From NCBI RefSeq assembly GCF_902859945.1, contig NZ_CADIKL010000029.1:36064-100063 (forward strand): a DNA stretch of 64,000 nucleotides. The letters are read 5' to 3'. Shown here piece by piece: positions 8,294-16,782 of the stretch. A model generated the notes under the pieces. That model was not told the origin of the DNA. It worked only from the letters and a program-made list of their open reading frames with translations, and did no database searches. This DNA is from Paraburkholderia caffeinitolerans. Its GTDB lineage: Bacteria > Pseudomonadota > Gammaproteobacteria > Burkholderiales > Burkholderiaceae. Every line of letters begins with the position of its first letter. The first letter of the stretch is position 1. The translations under genes were made by a program, and so were the position numbers.

Positions 8294-9922
8294 TCAGGCG
8301 AGCTGAAACGTGTTCACGAGACGTTTGAGCACCTTGGCCTGATCGTCGAGCGATTGCGCCGCCGCCGTGGCTTCTTCCACCAGCGCGGCGTTCTGTTGCG
8401 TGCCTGCATCCATTTGCGTCACCGCGCGATTGATCTCCTCGATGCCGGCGCGCTGCTCGCTCGACGCCGCCGAAATTTCGCCGATGATGTCGTTCACACG
8501 CTTCACGGCCGTCATGACCTCTTCCATGGTCCGGCCCGCGTCGCTGGCGAGCGTCGAGCCGTTCGCCACGCGCGCAACCGAGTCGGTAATCAGGGCCTTG
8601 ATCTCTCGCGCCGCCGCGGCGCTGCGCTGCGCGAGATTGCGCACCTCACCCGCGACCACCGAGAAGCCGCGCCCCTCCTCGCCCGCCCGCGCCGCTTCGA
8701 CCGCCGCATTGAGCGCCAGAATGTTGGTTTGAAACGCAATGCCCTCGATCACGCCGATGATGTCGGCGATGCTCTTCGCGCTCTCGTTGATCTCGTTCAT
8801 CGTGGTCACCACGCGGCCCACTACGGCGCCGCCCTTCTGCGCGATCTGCGAGGCGTTGCCGGCCAGCGTGCTCGCCTGCTGCGCGTTTTCGGCATTCAGG
8901 CGCACTGTGGAAGTCAGTTGCTCCATGCTGCTCGCCGTGCGTTCGAGCGCAACGGCCTGTGCCTCGGTACGGTGTGAAAGATCGAGATTGCCTGTCGAGA
9001 TCTGTCCCGATGCAGCAGCAATCGCCTCCGCACTCGCGGCAATCTCGGCCACCGTCGCCGAAAGCCCTTTCTGCATATCGCGCAGCGCACCGAGCATGCT
9101 GGACGCGTCACGCGCGTGAACCTCGACCGGCTGCGCGAGATCGCCCGAAGCAATGCGCGCGGCAATGGCCTTCGCATGCGCGGGCTCGCCGCCGAGCTGG
9201 CGCGCGAGTCGCCGCACGACCCATTCGCTCACGACGAAAGCGAGCACGAAGAGCCCCACAGTCGCCGCGGCGATCATCACGAACGACGACTCGTAGATGA
9301 ACGCCGACGCCGCGATCGTCGCCTTGGCGGCAGCGCCGCGCTGCGCGACGAGCCGATCGACGAGCTTCTCGAGCTTCTCCGTTTCGACGAGCAGCGACAC
9401 GTCCTGCGTGCCGACTTGCCAGTTCATCTGCGAAAGATCGAGCGGCTGCGCTTTCACGAGCGTGACGAATTCGCGCAATTGCCCGCTCCATGTTTGCGCC
9501 GCCCCCGCGAACTGCTTTTGCTGAGCGAGCGCGTCACCTCCTGACTGAGTCGAATATTGCTCGAGCACCTTCATCTCGGCCACGAGCGCGGCGAGATCCT
9601 TATCGATATCGGCGCCCAACTCGTCTCGCTCCTTGGCGGTGGTCGCAGTAAGCAGCATTTTCTGCGCGCGGCTCGCACGCAGCACGTGAGCACGCGCCTC
9701 CTCCGCCGCGCGGCTGGCAACGTGACCTTGCTCATAGATCGATTCCGTCGAGTCGTTCAGGCGGCTGATCTGCGCAAGCGAAAAGGCACCGATAGCCAGC
9801 GTGCCGGCCAGCACCACCGCAAACGCGACGCGTAACATCGTCTTCACCGAGAGCGTCCTGTCCGCTCGCACATCTTGCGGCACGAAACCGGCGCGCCGCG
9901 CCCCCTGCAATGCAGCTTTCAT
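8294..9922 (-). CDS. Methyl-accepting chemotaxis protein
   Basis: This is a transmembrane chemoreceptor of 542 aa. It has an N-terminal membrane helix near residues 29-50, a periplasmic helical ligand-binding region of about 155 residues rich in charged heptads, a second membrane helix near 208-232 and a HAMP domain. A cytoplasmic coiled coil follows, with the conserved hairpin tip EGIAFQTNILALNAAVEAA and GEEGRGFSVVAGEVRNLAQR, which binds CheA/CheW. It ends in LVNTFQLA and has no C-terminal NWETF-type CheR tether. AAGGAG at 9934-9939 supports the start at 9922. It converges on iolB with 7 nt between stops, so inositol is a conceivable ligand, but adjacency is the only evidence. Confidence 0.93.
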   Translation of the reverse strand: MKAALQGARRAGFVPQDVRADRTLSVKTMLRVAFAVVLAGTLAIGAFSLAQISRLNDSTESIYEQGHVASRAAEEARAHVLRASRAQKMLLTATTAKERDELGADIDKDLAALVAEMKVLEQYSTQSGGDALAQQKQFAGAAQTWSGQLREFVTLVKAQPLDLSQMNWQVGTQDVSLLVETEKLEKLVDRLVAQRGAAAKATIAASAFIYESSFVMIAAATVGLFVLAFVVSEWVVRRLARQLGGEPAHAKAIAARIASGDLAQPVEVHARDASSMLGALRDMQKGLSATVAEIAASAEAIAAASGQISTGNLDLSHRTEAQAVALERTASSMEQLTSTVRLNAENAQQASTLAGNASQIAQKGGAVVGRVVTTMNEINESAKSIADIIGVIEGIAFQTNILALNAAVEAARAGEEGRGFSVVAGEVRNLAQRSAAAAREIKALITDSVARVANGSTLASDAGRTMEEVMTAVKRVNDIIGEISAASSEQRAGIEEINRAVTQMDAGTQQNAALVEEATAAAQSLDDQAKVLKRLVNTFQLA

Positions 9923-10514
9923 GTCTTGACGGTCTCCTTCTTGTTGTCAGGCCGCGCGAGGGAGTCCCCCGGGTCCGCCACACCCCCCGTCTACGGCAGA
10001 TTCGCCGCGAACTTTAGCGCCGCCGGCATCGGGCTCGCACGCCCTTTCTCCAGCCGCCAAACGGTAAAGACAGTCGATTTACACATGCGTGAATCACCGG
10101 CAACCCAATCAAATCCAATGGGATATTAATAACCAATTCAAACAGCATAATAATTGCGATAACGAATTTATATCTCGATTCAGACAATATATATCCCAAA
10201 CAAGTACGCCATATATCAATTTGATAATCGTCATGAATTTTATCGATTGCTAGCCCTTTCCTTACAATCGGGTTTATTCTGTCACCACTATTTCCAAGCC
10301 ACACAAGACGGGATGAATCTCGTACAACAGCACAACTCGAAAAGCCCTCGCAGCTCACTCCCAATGTGTTTTCATTTGATTCGCATAAAGTGGGTTGCAA
10401 CTCATTGAAGCTAAATTCAACGATATCCCGCTCACGAAAAATTTAGCCTTTATTTAGAAGCACTCGTTTTCAAAAATAGCCACAACACTTATCTGAATTA
10501 CGGGGCAACACCGC
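9923..10514. other. AT-rich intergenic region before the T6SS locus
   Basis: This 592-bp stretch separates the chemoreceptor (minus) from tssA (plus) and must hold both promoters. From about 10080 to 10510 the DNA is strikingly AT-rich compared with the surroundings, with tracts such as ATATATAT near 10189. It could be bound by an H-NS-like silencer and is the only obvious place for the T6SS operon promoter. No convincing sigma-70 pair or sigma-54 -24/-12 site was found by eye. An open frame on the minus strand (10014-10400) lacks coding character and a ribosome site and was not called. Confidence 0.5.
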
Positions 10515-11564
10515 GTGAATACCGATCAGGATTATCCGCTTGCAGAGCCACTCAGTGCGCCCGAATCCGCGCGCGTGAGCGATTCAATGGGTGACTGCGG
10601 CGAAAACCTCGAGTACGACGCGGCGTTCATCGAGCTTGAACGCACTGTCACCGGCATCGGCGATCAGCAATATGGCGACACGGTCATTGCCGCGATCGCG
10701 CCAGACTGGCAGCTCGTCAGGCAGCAAGGCCAAGCGTTGCTGCAACGCTCGAAGGATCTGCGCGTCGTGGCATGGCTCACGCGGGCATGGATGGAATCTG
10801 CCGGATTGAAGGGGTACGCGAAAGGTCTGGCGCTGGCCGCCGATCTGCTCGACAACCACTGGGCCGGTGTGCACCCACGTATCGAACTCGACGACAATGG
10901 GCAACCCGACCCGTTCTCCCGCGCGAATGCGCTGCAAGCGTTCTTCTCGCAGGAAGCCCTCGGTGCGCGCGCTCGCGCGGCGAGCCTGCTGCAGGTGCGC
11001 GGCGTCGACCTTTCGCTGCGCAAAGCCGGCGCGTTGCTCGACGGCTCGACCGAACAGGACGGAGGCATCACACGGCAAGAGTTGTGTGTGGCGCTCAATG
11101 CGGAACGGGCCTCGCTCGACGTCGCGGGCGAGCTGCTCGCTCATATCGAGAATCTTCGCCACATCGTATCGGCTTGCCTGGACGAAACTTGGGTACCCGA
11201 TACAAGCGCGGTGGAAAAGCCGCTGCGCGCCGTATTCTCGCTCCTGGCAGAAGCCACGGCGAATGACGTTGCGGCAACTGCGCAGCCGGACACAATCGTA
11301 TCGGCAGCACCATCGGCGGCTAGCAACAGGTCGCTCGCAAGCTCGAGCCACACCGGTGAAGTTCGCTCCCGAGATGACGCGAGTCTTCTGCTCGAAAAAG
11401 TCTGCCTCTATCTTGAGGCCTGCGAACCGGCTCACCCCTCGTCGTTGCTGATCCGTCGCGCTCAACGCCTGTTGCATATGACGTTTTACGAAATCATTCG
11501 CGACATGACGCCGGAAGCCATTCCGCACATCGACCTGCTGGCCGGTCTCGGCGGCAACGGCTGA
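10515..11564 (+). CDS. tssA: T6SS protein TssA (ImpA N-terminal domain)
   Basis: This is the baseplate/sheath assembly protein of the type VI secretion system. The 349-aa protein has the ImpA N-terminal domain at about residues 25-135, with the family pattern GENLEYDAAFIELER and, later, KDLRVVAWLTRAW and LLDNHWAGVHP. The middle is variable and Ala/Ser-rich. The C-terminus (about 285-345) has the short helical block SSLLIRRAQRLL seen in shorter TssA classes. Translation probably starts at GTG 10515; an internal ATG at 10587 would cut away the beginning of the conserved region. It is the first gene of the locus, 61 nt before tssB. Confidence 0.92.
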   Translation: MNTDQDYPLAEPLSAPESARVSDSMGDCGENLEYDAAFIELERTVTGIGDQQYGDTVIAAIAPDWQLVRQQGQALLQRSKDLRVVAWLTRAWMESAGLKGYAKGLALAADLLDNHWAGVHPRIELDDNGQPDPFSRANALQAFFSQEALGARARAASLLQVRGVDLSLRKAGALLDGSTEQDGGITRQELCVALNAERASLDVAGELLAHIENLRHIVSACLDETWVPDTSAVEKPLRAVFSLLAEATANDVAATAQPDTIVSAAPSAASNRSLASSSHTGEVRSRDDASLLLEKVCLYLEACEPAHPSSLLIRRAQRLLHMTFYEIIRDMTPEAIPHIDLLAGLGGNG

Positions 11565-11625
11565 CTCAATCCTTGGCATCGATCTTCATGACGCAGCATC
11601 ACCTTTTATTTATAGGACTCCGAAA

Positions 11626-12198
11626 ATGAGCGATTCGAAATCGACGGGACAGAAATTCATTGGGCGTAATCGCGCACCACGGGTTCAGATCGAGTACGAC
11701 GTCGAAACCTACGGAAGCAATCAGAGCGTCGACATTCCCTTTGTTATGGGCGTGTTGTCCGACCTTGCTGGCAAGTCCAACCAACAGCAGCCCAGCCTGG
11801 AGCAACGCAAGTTCCTGGAAATCGACGTCGACAATTTCGATGACCGGTTGAAGTCAGTGCAGCCACGCGCAGCGTTTCATGTGCCCAACGAAATCTCCGG
11901 CAGCGGCAAGCTGGCCATCGACCTCACCTTCGAGTCGATGGAAGACTTTTCGCCGGCCAGCGTCGCGCGCATGGTGCCCGAACTGAACCAGTTGCTGATG
12001 GCCCGGCGCCAACTCTCGAACCTGCTCTCCTATATGGACGGCAAGAGCAATGCCGAAGCCATGCTCATGCAGGCGCTGAAGAGCCGCCCGTTGCTCGAAT
12101 CCATCGCCCGCCTCACGGATCAAACCGCAGACCAATCCAGGGCCCCGGGCCAAGACCAGCCTGCTGGCTCGCCGTCGGGCGACGAACCCGAAGCATGA
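11626..12198 (+). CDS. tssB: T6SS contractile sheath small subunit TssB (VipA)
   Basis: TssB forms the contractile sheath with TssC around the Hcp tube in the cytoplasm. The 190-aa sequence shows the family hallmarks: KFIGRNRAPRVQIEYDVE at the N-terminus, the PFVMGVLSDLAG segment, RKFLEIDVDNFDDRL, and the C-terminal LNQLLMARRQLSNLLSYMDG helix. The final 25 residues are a polar Gln/Asp/Pro tail. A GGACTCCGA-like sequence lies before the start and the stop overlaps the first possible tssC start by 4 nt, as expected for subunits made in equal amounts. Confidence 0.97.
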   Translation: MSDSKSTGQKFIGRNRAPRVQIEYDVETYGSNQSVDIPFVMGVLSDLAGKSNQQQPSLEQRKFLEIDVDNFDDRLKSVQPRAAFHVPNEISGSGKLAIDLTFESMEDFSPASVARMVPELNQLLMARRQLSNLLSYMDGKSNAEAMLMQALKSRPLLESIARLTDQTADQSRAPGQDQPAGSPSGDEPEA

Positions 12199-13745
12199 CG
12201 GCACCGACTGCCCAGCAGCCCATCCACCCGCATCCCGGTGAAACGCACATGAAGACTGCCGAAGCCATACTGCAAACAACGACCATCGACTTTCCGTCGC
12301 ACGATGAGTTCGCCGTTGCACTCGTCGACGAACTGAATCCGCGCAGCGACCGCGCCCGCGAAGCGATCGACGCAGCTGTCAAAACACTCGCATTTCAGGC
12401 GCTCGAACACGCGGTCGTCGTGTCGGACGACGCATACCAGACGATCCAGACCATCATTGCGGAGATCGACCGCAAACTCTCGGATCAAATCAATACGATT
12501 ATTCACCACGACGAATTCCAGCAGCTCGAGTCCGCGTGGCGAGGCCTGCATTACCTCGTGACGAACAGCGAAACGAACGAGCAGTTGAAGATCCGCTACA
12601 TGCCCGCGACGAAAACGGAGCTGAATCGCTCGTTGAAGCGCTACAAAGGCGTCGCGTGGGACCAGAGCCCGATCTTCAAGAAGATCTATGAAGAAGAGTA
12701 CGGCCAGTTCGGCGGCGAGCCGCTGGGTTGTCTCGTGGGCGACTATTACTTCGACCACGGGCCGCAGGATGTGGAAATGCTCGGTGAGATCGCGAAAATC
12801 TCGGCCGCAGCACACTGCCCGTTCATTAGCGGCGCATCGCCGGCTGTGATGCAGATGGAGTCGTGGCAGGAACTGTCGAATCCGCGTGATCTAACCAAGA
12901 TTTTCCAGAACAGCGAATACGCGGCATGGACGCATCTGCGCAAATCCGATGACGCGCGCTATCTCGGCCTGACGATGCCGCGCTTTCTTGCCCGCCTGCC
13001 CTACGGCGCGCGCACAAACCCCGTGGAAGCGTTCGACTTCGAGGAAGACGTCGACGGCGCAACCCATGACCGCTATGCGTGGATCAACGCCGCATACGCC
13101 ATGGCGACCAATATCAACCGTTCGTTCCGCAATTTTGGCTGGTGCACGGCGATTCGCGGCGTCGAATCGGGCGGCGCGGTCGAAGATCTGCCGGCGCACA
13201 CGTTCCCCACCGACGACGGCGGCATCGACATGAAATGCCCAACCGAGATCGCCATCAGCGATCGTCGCGAGGCCGAACTCGCGAAGAACGGCTTCATGCC
13301 GTTCGTGCACCGGAAGAACTCCACGGTTGCAGCGTTCCTTGGCGCGCAGTCGTTACAAAAGCCCGCCGAATACCACGACGCGATGGCCACCGAAAACGCC
13401 AAGCTCGCTGCACGTCTGCCCTATATCTTCGCCTGCAGCCGCTTCGCTCACTACCTGAAATGCATCGTGCGCGACAAGGTGGGCTCGTTCAAGGAGCGCA
13501 ACGAGATGGAGGCCTGGCTCAACGACTGGATCATGCATTACGTCGACGGCGACCCCCAGAATTCCTCGCAGGAAACCAAGGCGCGCAAACCGCTCGCTTC
13601 CGCGCGCGTTGTCCTGGAGGACATGGAAGACAACCCCGGCTATTACAGCGCCAAGTTCTTCCTGCGTCCGCACTATCAGCTCGAAGGTCTTACCGTATCC
13701 CTACGGCTCGTCTCGAAGGTACCCGCACTGAGCGGGGCCTCGTGA
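12195..13745 (+). CDS. tssC: T6SS contractile sheath large subunit TssC (VipB)
   Basis: This is the large sheath subunit and partner of TssB, 516 aa from the ATG at 12195, which overlaps the tssB stop. A second in-frame ATG at 12249 has a GGTGAA site 5-6 nt upstream and gives MKTAEAILQ, closer to usual family N-termini, so the true start may be there (498 aa). Conserved blocks include LESAWRGLHYLV, GCLVGDYYFDHGPQD, PRFLARLPYG, ARLPYIFACSRFAHYLK and the C-terminal HYQLEGLTVSLRLVSKVP. Family assignment is certain; only the start is open. Confidence 0.97.
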   Translation: MTAPTAQQPIHPHPGETHMKTAEAILQTTTIDFPSHDEFAVALVDELNPRSDRAREAIDAAVKTLAFQALEHAVVVSDDAYQTIQTIIAEIDRKLSDQINTIIHHDEFQQLESAWRGLHYLVTNSETNEQLKIRYMPATKTELNRSLKRYKGVAWDQSPIFKKIYEEEYGQFGGEPLGCLVGDYYFDHGPQDVEMLGEIAKISAAAHCPFISGASPAVMQMESWQELSNPRDLTKIFQNSEYAAWTHLRKSDDARYLGLTMPRFLARLPYGARTNPVEAFDFEEDVDGATHDRYAWINAAYAMATNINRSFRNFGWCTAIRGVESGGAVEDLPAHTFPTDDGGIDMKCPTEIAISDRREAELAKNGFMPFVHRKNSTVAAFLGAQSLQKPAEYHDAMATENAKLAARLPYIFACSRFAHYLKCIVRDKVGSFKERNEMEAWLNDWIMHYVDGDPQNSSQETKARKPLASARVVLEDMEDNPGYYSAKFFLRPHYQLEGLTVSLRLVSKVPALSGAS

Positions 13746-13789
13746 TGAGCCACTTCGTGACGTCCCTTCTCAACCAATAGGAGATCGAA

Positions 13790-14272
13790 ATGTCTGTAGA
13801 TATGTACATGCTCGTGGATGGCGCCAACGGCGAATCGAAGGATGCCAGCCATAAAGGCTGGACCGACATCCTGTCGTATTCGTGGGGCGCGAACCAGCCC
13901 GGTTCGATGTCGACCGGCGGTGGCGGCGGCATCGGCAAGGTCAGCTTCGACGACCTCACGGTGGAAGCCTACGCCGACAAGGCAACCCCCGCGATTCTCA
14001 AGTACTGCGCAAACGGCAAGCACCTCCCGCAGATCCAGCTGTCGATCTGCAAGGCGGGCGGTTCGCAGGTCGAATACAAGCGCGTCACGCTCACGGATGT
14101 GCTCGTCGTCGCTGTGCAGCAAAACGCCGACCAGAACTCCGAAGCCGTGAAGATCACCTACCGCTTCCAGGCGGCCAAGGTCAAGCAGCAGTACTGGGAG
14201 CAGACCGACCAGGGCGGCAAGGGCAGCGAAAGCGTGCTCTCCTGGAACATCAAGGAAAACCGCGAGATGTAA
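13790..14272 (+). CDS. hcp: T6SS tube protein Hcp (TssD)
   Basis: Hcp forms hexameric rings that stack into the inner tube; it is also secreted and can carry effectors. The 160-aa protein matches the Hcp1 family: MYMLVDGANGESKDASHKGW, ILSYSWGANQP, KVSFDDLTVEAYADKATP and a C-terminal SVLSWNIKENREM. AGGAGATCG directly precedes the start. It sits 44 nt after tssC and is followed by a strong intrinsic terminator (14312-14375), which should make hcp the 3' end of an abundant transcript. No C-terminal toxin extension is present. Confidence 0.97.
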   Translation: MSVDMYMLVDGANGESKDASHKGWTDILSYSWGANQPGSMSTGGGGGIGKVSFDDLTVEAYADKATPAILKYCANGKHLPQIQLSICKAGGSQVEYKRVTLTDVLVVAVQQNADQNSEAVKITYRFQAAKVKQQYWEQTDQGGKGSESVLSWNIKENREM

Positions 14273-14311
14273 ATTGCCTTTAGTTTTTCTGCAATAAATT
14301 TAGTTATACAA

Positions 14312-14375
14312 ACAGTGTGGGTGAAACGCCACCCACACTGTCCTGCTTTTTTGCTGCTTTTTTGCTGCTTTTTTG
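14312..14375 (+). terminator. Intrinsic terminator after hcp with three repeated U-tracts
   Basis: A perfect 12-bp stem (ACAGTGTGGGTG at 14312-14323, its complement at 14330-14341) with a 6-nt loop is followed by three T6 runs, each preceded by GCTGC or CTGC (11-bp unit GCTGCTTTTTT, 14343-14374). It lies between hcp and tssE inside the operon, so it should act as a partial terminator that keeps hcp mRNA in excess of downstream genes. The triplicated T-tract is unusual and looks like tandem duplication. Confidence 0.85.
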
Positions 14376-14386
14376 TATTGACAGCC

Positions 14387-14908
14387 ATGAGTCACACCAC
14401 AACGCCGCAATCCGCAGCGCTCGAAGATGTTCAGCGCCGCTACCCACCCTGCCTGTTCGATCGTCTGATCGCGGGCCGAGAGCCGACGCGCACGGCAAAT
14501 GACGCCAGGCGCAGATCGCTCCACGATGCGGTGCTGCGTGACCTTGCGTGGCTGCTAGGCAGCATCAACACGCGCGGCGTAAACAATCTGCGCGAGTTCC
14601 CCCATATCGCCACGTCCGTGCTCAATTTCGGCATTCCGGCACTGGAGCATGTGACGCTGCAGGCCGAAGCCTCACGCCTGCTCGAAGTCGAGGTGCGCGA
14701 AGCGATTGTGCGCTTCGAGCCGCGCCTCGCTCACGACACGCTCGACGTTCAATGCCGGCCCGCGACCACGCCGGGCGGTCAGCCGTGTCTCGAACTGCGT
14801 ATCGAGGGCGACTTGATGGCCCTGCCCAATCGCACCCGGATCGTACTCGTCGCGGATTTCGTCGAGGCCGGCGAAGGACTCGTGTTCAGAGCGCGGGGCA
14901 ACTCATGA
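14387..14908 (+). CDS. tssE: T6SS baseplate protein TssE (gp25-like)
   Basis: TssE is the wedge component related to T4 gp25 lysozyme-fold protein. From the ATG at 14387 it has 173 aa with the GPW_gp25 pattern: LHDAVLRDLAWLLGSINT near residues 44-61, LREFPHIATSVLNFGIP, and the C-terminal DLMALPNRTRIVLVADFVEA. Upstream in-frame ATG 14315 lies inside the terminator hairpin and is rejected. The start is close behind the terminator and has only a weak ribosome site. The stop overlaps the tssF start (ATGA). Confidence 0.94.
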   Translation: MSHTTTPQSAALEDVQRRYPPCLFDRLIAGREPTRTANDARRRSLHDAVLRDLAWLLGSINTRGVNNLREFPHIATSVLNFGIPALEHVTLQAEASRLLEVEVREAIVRFEPRLAHDTLDVQCRPATTPGGQPCLELRIEGDLMALPNRTRIVLVADFVEAGEGLVFRARGNS

Positions 14909-16782
14909 GCCACACGCGCCTGCTCGATTACTACAATCGGGAACTCGGCTACCTGCGCGAACTCGGCGCTGAATTCGCCTCCGCATTTCCCGGCGCCGCG
15001 GCCCAGCTCGGCATGCGCGACACACAGACGGCCGACCCGTTCGTCGAGCGCCTGCTCGAAGGTTTCGCTTTTCTGGCGGCACGCATTCACCTCAAGATGG
15101 ATGCCGAGTTTCCGCGCTTTTCCGAGCGTCTGCTGGACGTCGTCTATCCGCATTACCTCTCGCCCATGCCGTCGATGGCGATCGTGGCGTTGCAACCCAA
15201 TCTGCTTGCAGGCTCGATGCATTCGGGCTACACGCTGCCCGCAGGTTCCGCGCTGAAAGCGCAGCTCGCCGAGGGCGAGCAGACGGCCTGCGAATTTCGC
15301 ACTGCGCACGAAGTCACGCTGTGGCCGCTCGAGATCGCCGACGTCAAGTTGCGTGCCGACGCGAGCACCCTGCCGCTCTCTCGCTGGCCGCTCGGCGGCA
15401 AGCACGTCGGCGGCGCGCTGCACATCACGCTGCGCGCTCACGGCGTCACCGATATTCGCGAGTTGCCGATCAAGAAGTTAATGTTCTTTACGAGCGCGCC
15501 CGATGCGGTCGCTCATCCGCTGATCGAGCGCGTGCTCGCGCACAGCGTCGGCGTGTGCTGTCACAGCGAAGAAGATGGCCCACAGCGCGCCATATGGCTC
15601 GGCAGCAACGCCATCCGCCATGAGGGCTTCGACGCCGATCAGGCCATGCTGCCCTCTCGCCAAAGCGCCTTCGAGGGATACCGCTTATTGCAGGAGTATT
15701 TCGCGTTTCCGGAGCGCTTGGCATTTTTCAGCCTCAACGGTCTGGAGCGCGCGCTGCCCGACCTGCGCGGCCGCACCTTTACGCTGACGGTGCTGCTCGA
15801 TGCCGGCGCGCCCGAACTCGAGCGCGCGATCGACGCGCGCAGCCTCGCGCTCCATTGCACGCCCGCCGTCAACCTTTTCGAGCGGCGCACGGATCACATC
15901 GCCATTTCGCCATCGCGCCACGAGCATCATCTGGTGGTCGACCGGATGCAGCCCGCCGATTTCGAAATCTTTTCCATTCGCAGAATCACCGGCCAGTCGC
16001 AAGCCGGTGCGGCCAATGTCGACTTCTATCCGTTCTTCGGCGGCCCCGAAAGTTCGTCCACACAACTCGGTCGCTATTTTTCCATGCGCCGAGAACCTCG
16101 GCCCATTGCGCAGAACGCCGCCCGCTCGGCCACTCGCGCCACCTACCCTGGCAGCGAAGTGTATGTGTCGCTCGTCGACCAGCACGATGCGCCATGGCCC
16201 GAAGCGCTGCGCCACATCAGCGCCGATGCGCTCTGTACCAACCGCCATCTGCCATTGTCGATTCCGCTGCACGGCGCAACGGATTTCACCTTGCGCGCGT
16301 CATGTCCCGTGGACGTCGTCAAGGTTCTGCGCGGACCGACCTCGCCTCGCGGCGCGCTCGCGGAAGGCGAACTGACATGGCGCCTCATCAGCCACCTCGG
16401 GCTTGACTATCTGGGGCTCGTGGATGCGGGCGAAAGCGAGGGCTCACAAACGCTGCGCGAACTGCTGCGTCTCTACGCCGATGGCGCGCGCCGCAACCTG
16501 CTTGCCCAGATCGACGGCGTGCGCAGCGTGCGAATTACGCCGGCGTATCGGCGCCTGCCGCATCCGGGGCCGGTCATGGTCGGCCGAGGCGTCTGTATCT
16601 CGCTCCTGCTCGACGATCTGGCTTTTGCGGGCGGCAGCACTTACCTCTTCGAATCGGTGCTGGAGCAATTCCTCGCGCGGCATGTATCAATCAACAGCTT
16701 CAGCGAACTCGCTGTATCGACGCTGCAGCGCGGCTCGATCCGCCGCTGGCCTTCACGCATCGGCAGGCGGCCTACCGTATGA
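14905..16782 (+). CDS. tssF: T6SS baseplate protein TssF
   Basis: TssF is a large wedge subunit of the baseplate that works with TssG, TssE and TssK. The 625-aa product begins with the family signature LLDYYNRELGYLRELGAEFA, then DPFVERLLEGFAFLAARIHL and FSERLLDVVYPHYLSPMPSM; later blocks include FFSLNGLERALPDL, VNLFERRTDHIAI and YPFFGGPESSS. The start overlaps tssE by 4 nt, and the stop overlaps tssG by 4 nt. An upstream extension of the same frame into tssE is not coding. Confidence 0.96.
   Translation: MSHTRLLDYYNRELGYLRELGAEFASAFPGAAAQLGMRDTQTADPFVERLLEGFAFLAARIHLKMDAEFPRFSERLLDVVYPHYLSPMPSMAIVALQPNLLAGSMHSGYTLPAGSALKAQLAEGEQTACEFRTAHEVTLWPLEIADVKLRADASTLPLSRWPLGGKHVGGALHITLRAHGVTDIRELPIKKLMFFTSAPDAVAHPLIERVLAHSVGVCCHSEEDGPQRAIWLGSNAIRHEGFDADQAMLPSRQSAFEGYRLLQEYFAFPERLAFFSLNGLERALPDLRGRTFTLTVLLDAGAPELERAIDARSLALHCTPAVNLFERRTDHIAISPSRHEHHLVVDRMQPADFEIFSIRRITGQSQAGAANVDFYPFFGGPESSSTQLGRYFSMRREPRPIAQNAARSATRATYPGSEVYVSLVDQHDAPWPEALRHISADALCTNRHLPLSIPLHGATDFTLRASCPVDVVKVLRGPTSPRGALAEGELTWRLISHLGLDYLGLVDAGESEGSQTLRELLRLYADGARRNLLAQIDGVRSVRITPAYRRLPHPGPVMVGRGVCISLLLDDLAFAGGSTYLFESVLEQFLARHVSINSFSELAVSTLQRGSIRRWPSRIGRRPTV

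Noticed and set aside
10014..10400. 128-codon minus-strand open frame in the AT-rich leader
   Set aside because: It contains one hydrophobic stretch, but has no ribosome site and no family, and it runs into GC-rich, Arg-rich nonsense at its end.
9923..10514. Sigma-54 promoter for the T6SS
   Set aside because: No GG-N10-GC arrangement fitting a -24/-12 site was found in the leader.
14378..14383. TTGACA sequence before tssE as a -35 box
   Set aside because: It lies 4 nt from the start codon, and no -10 box can follow outside the gene; the match is probably chance.
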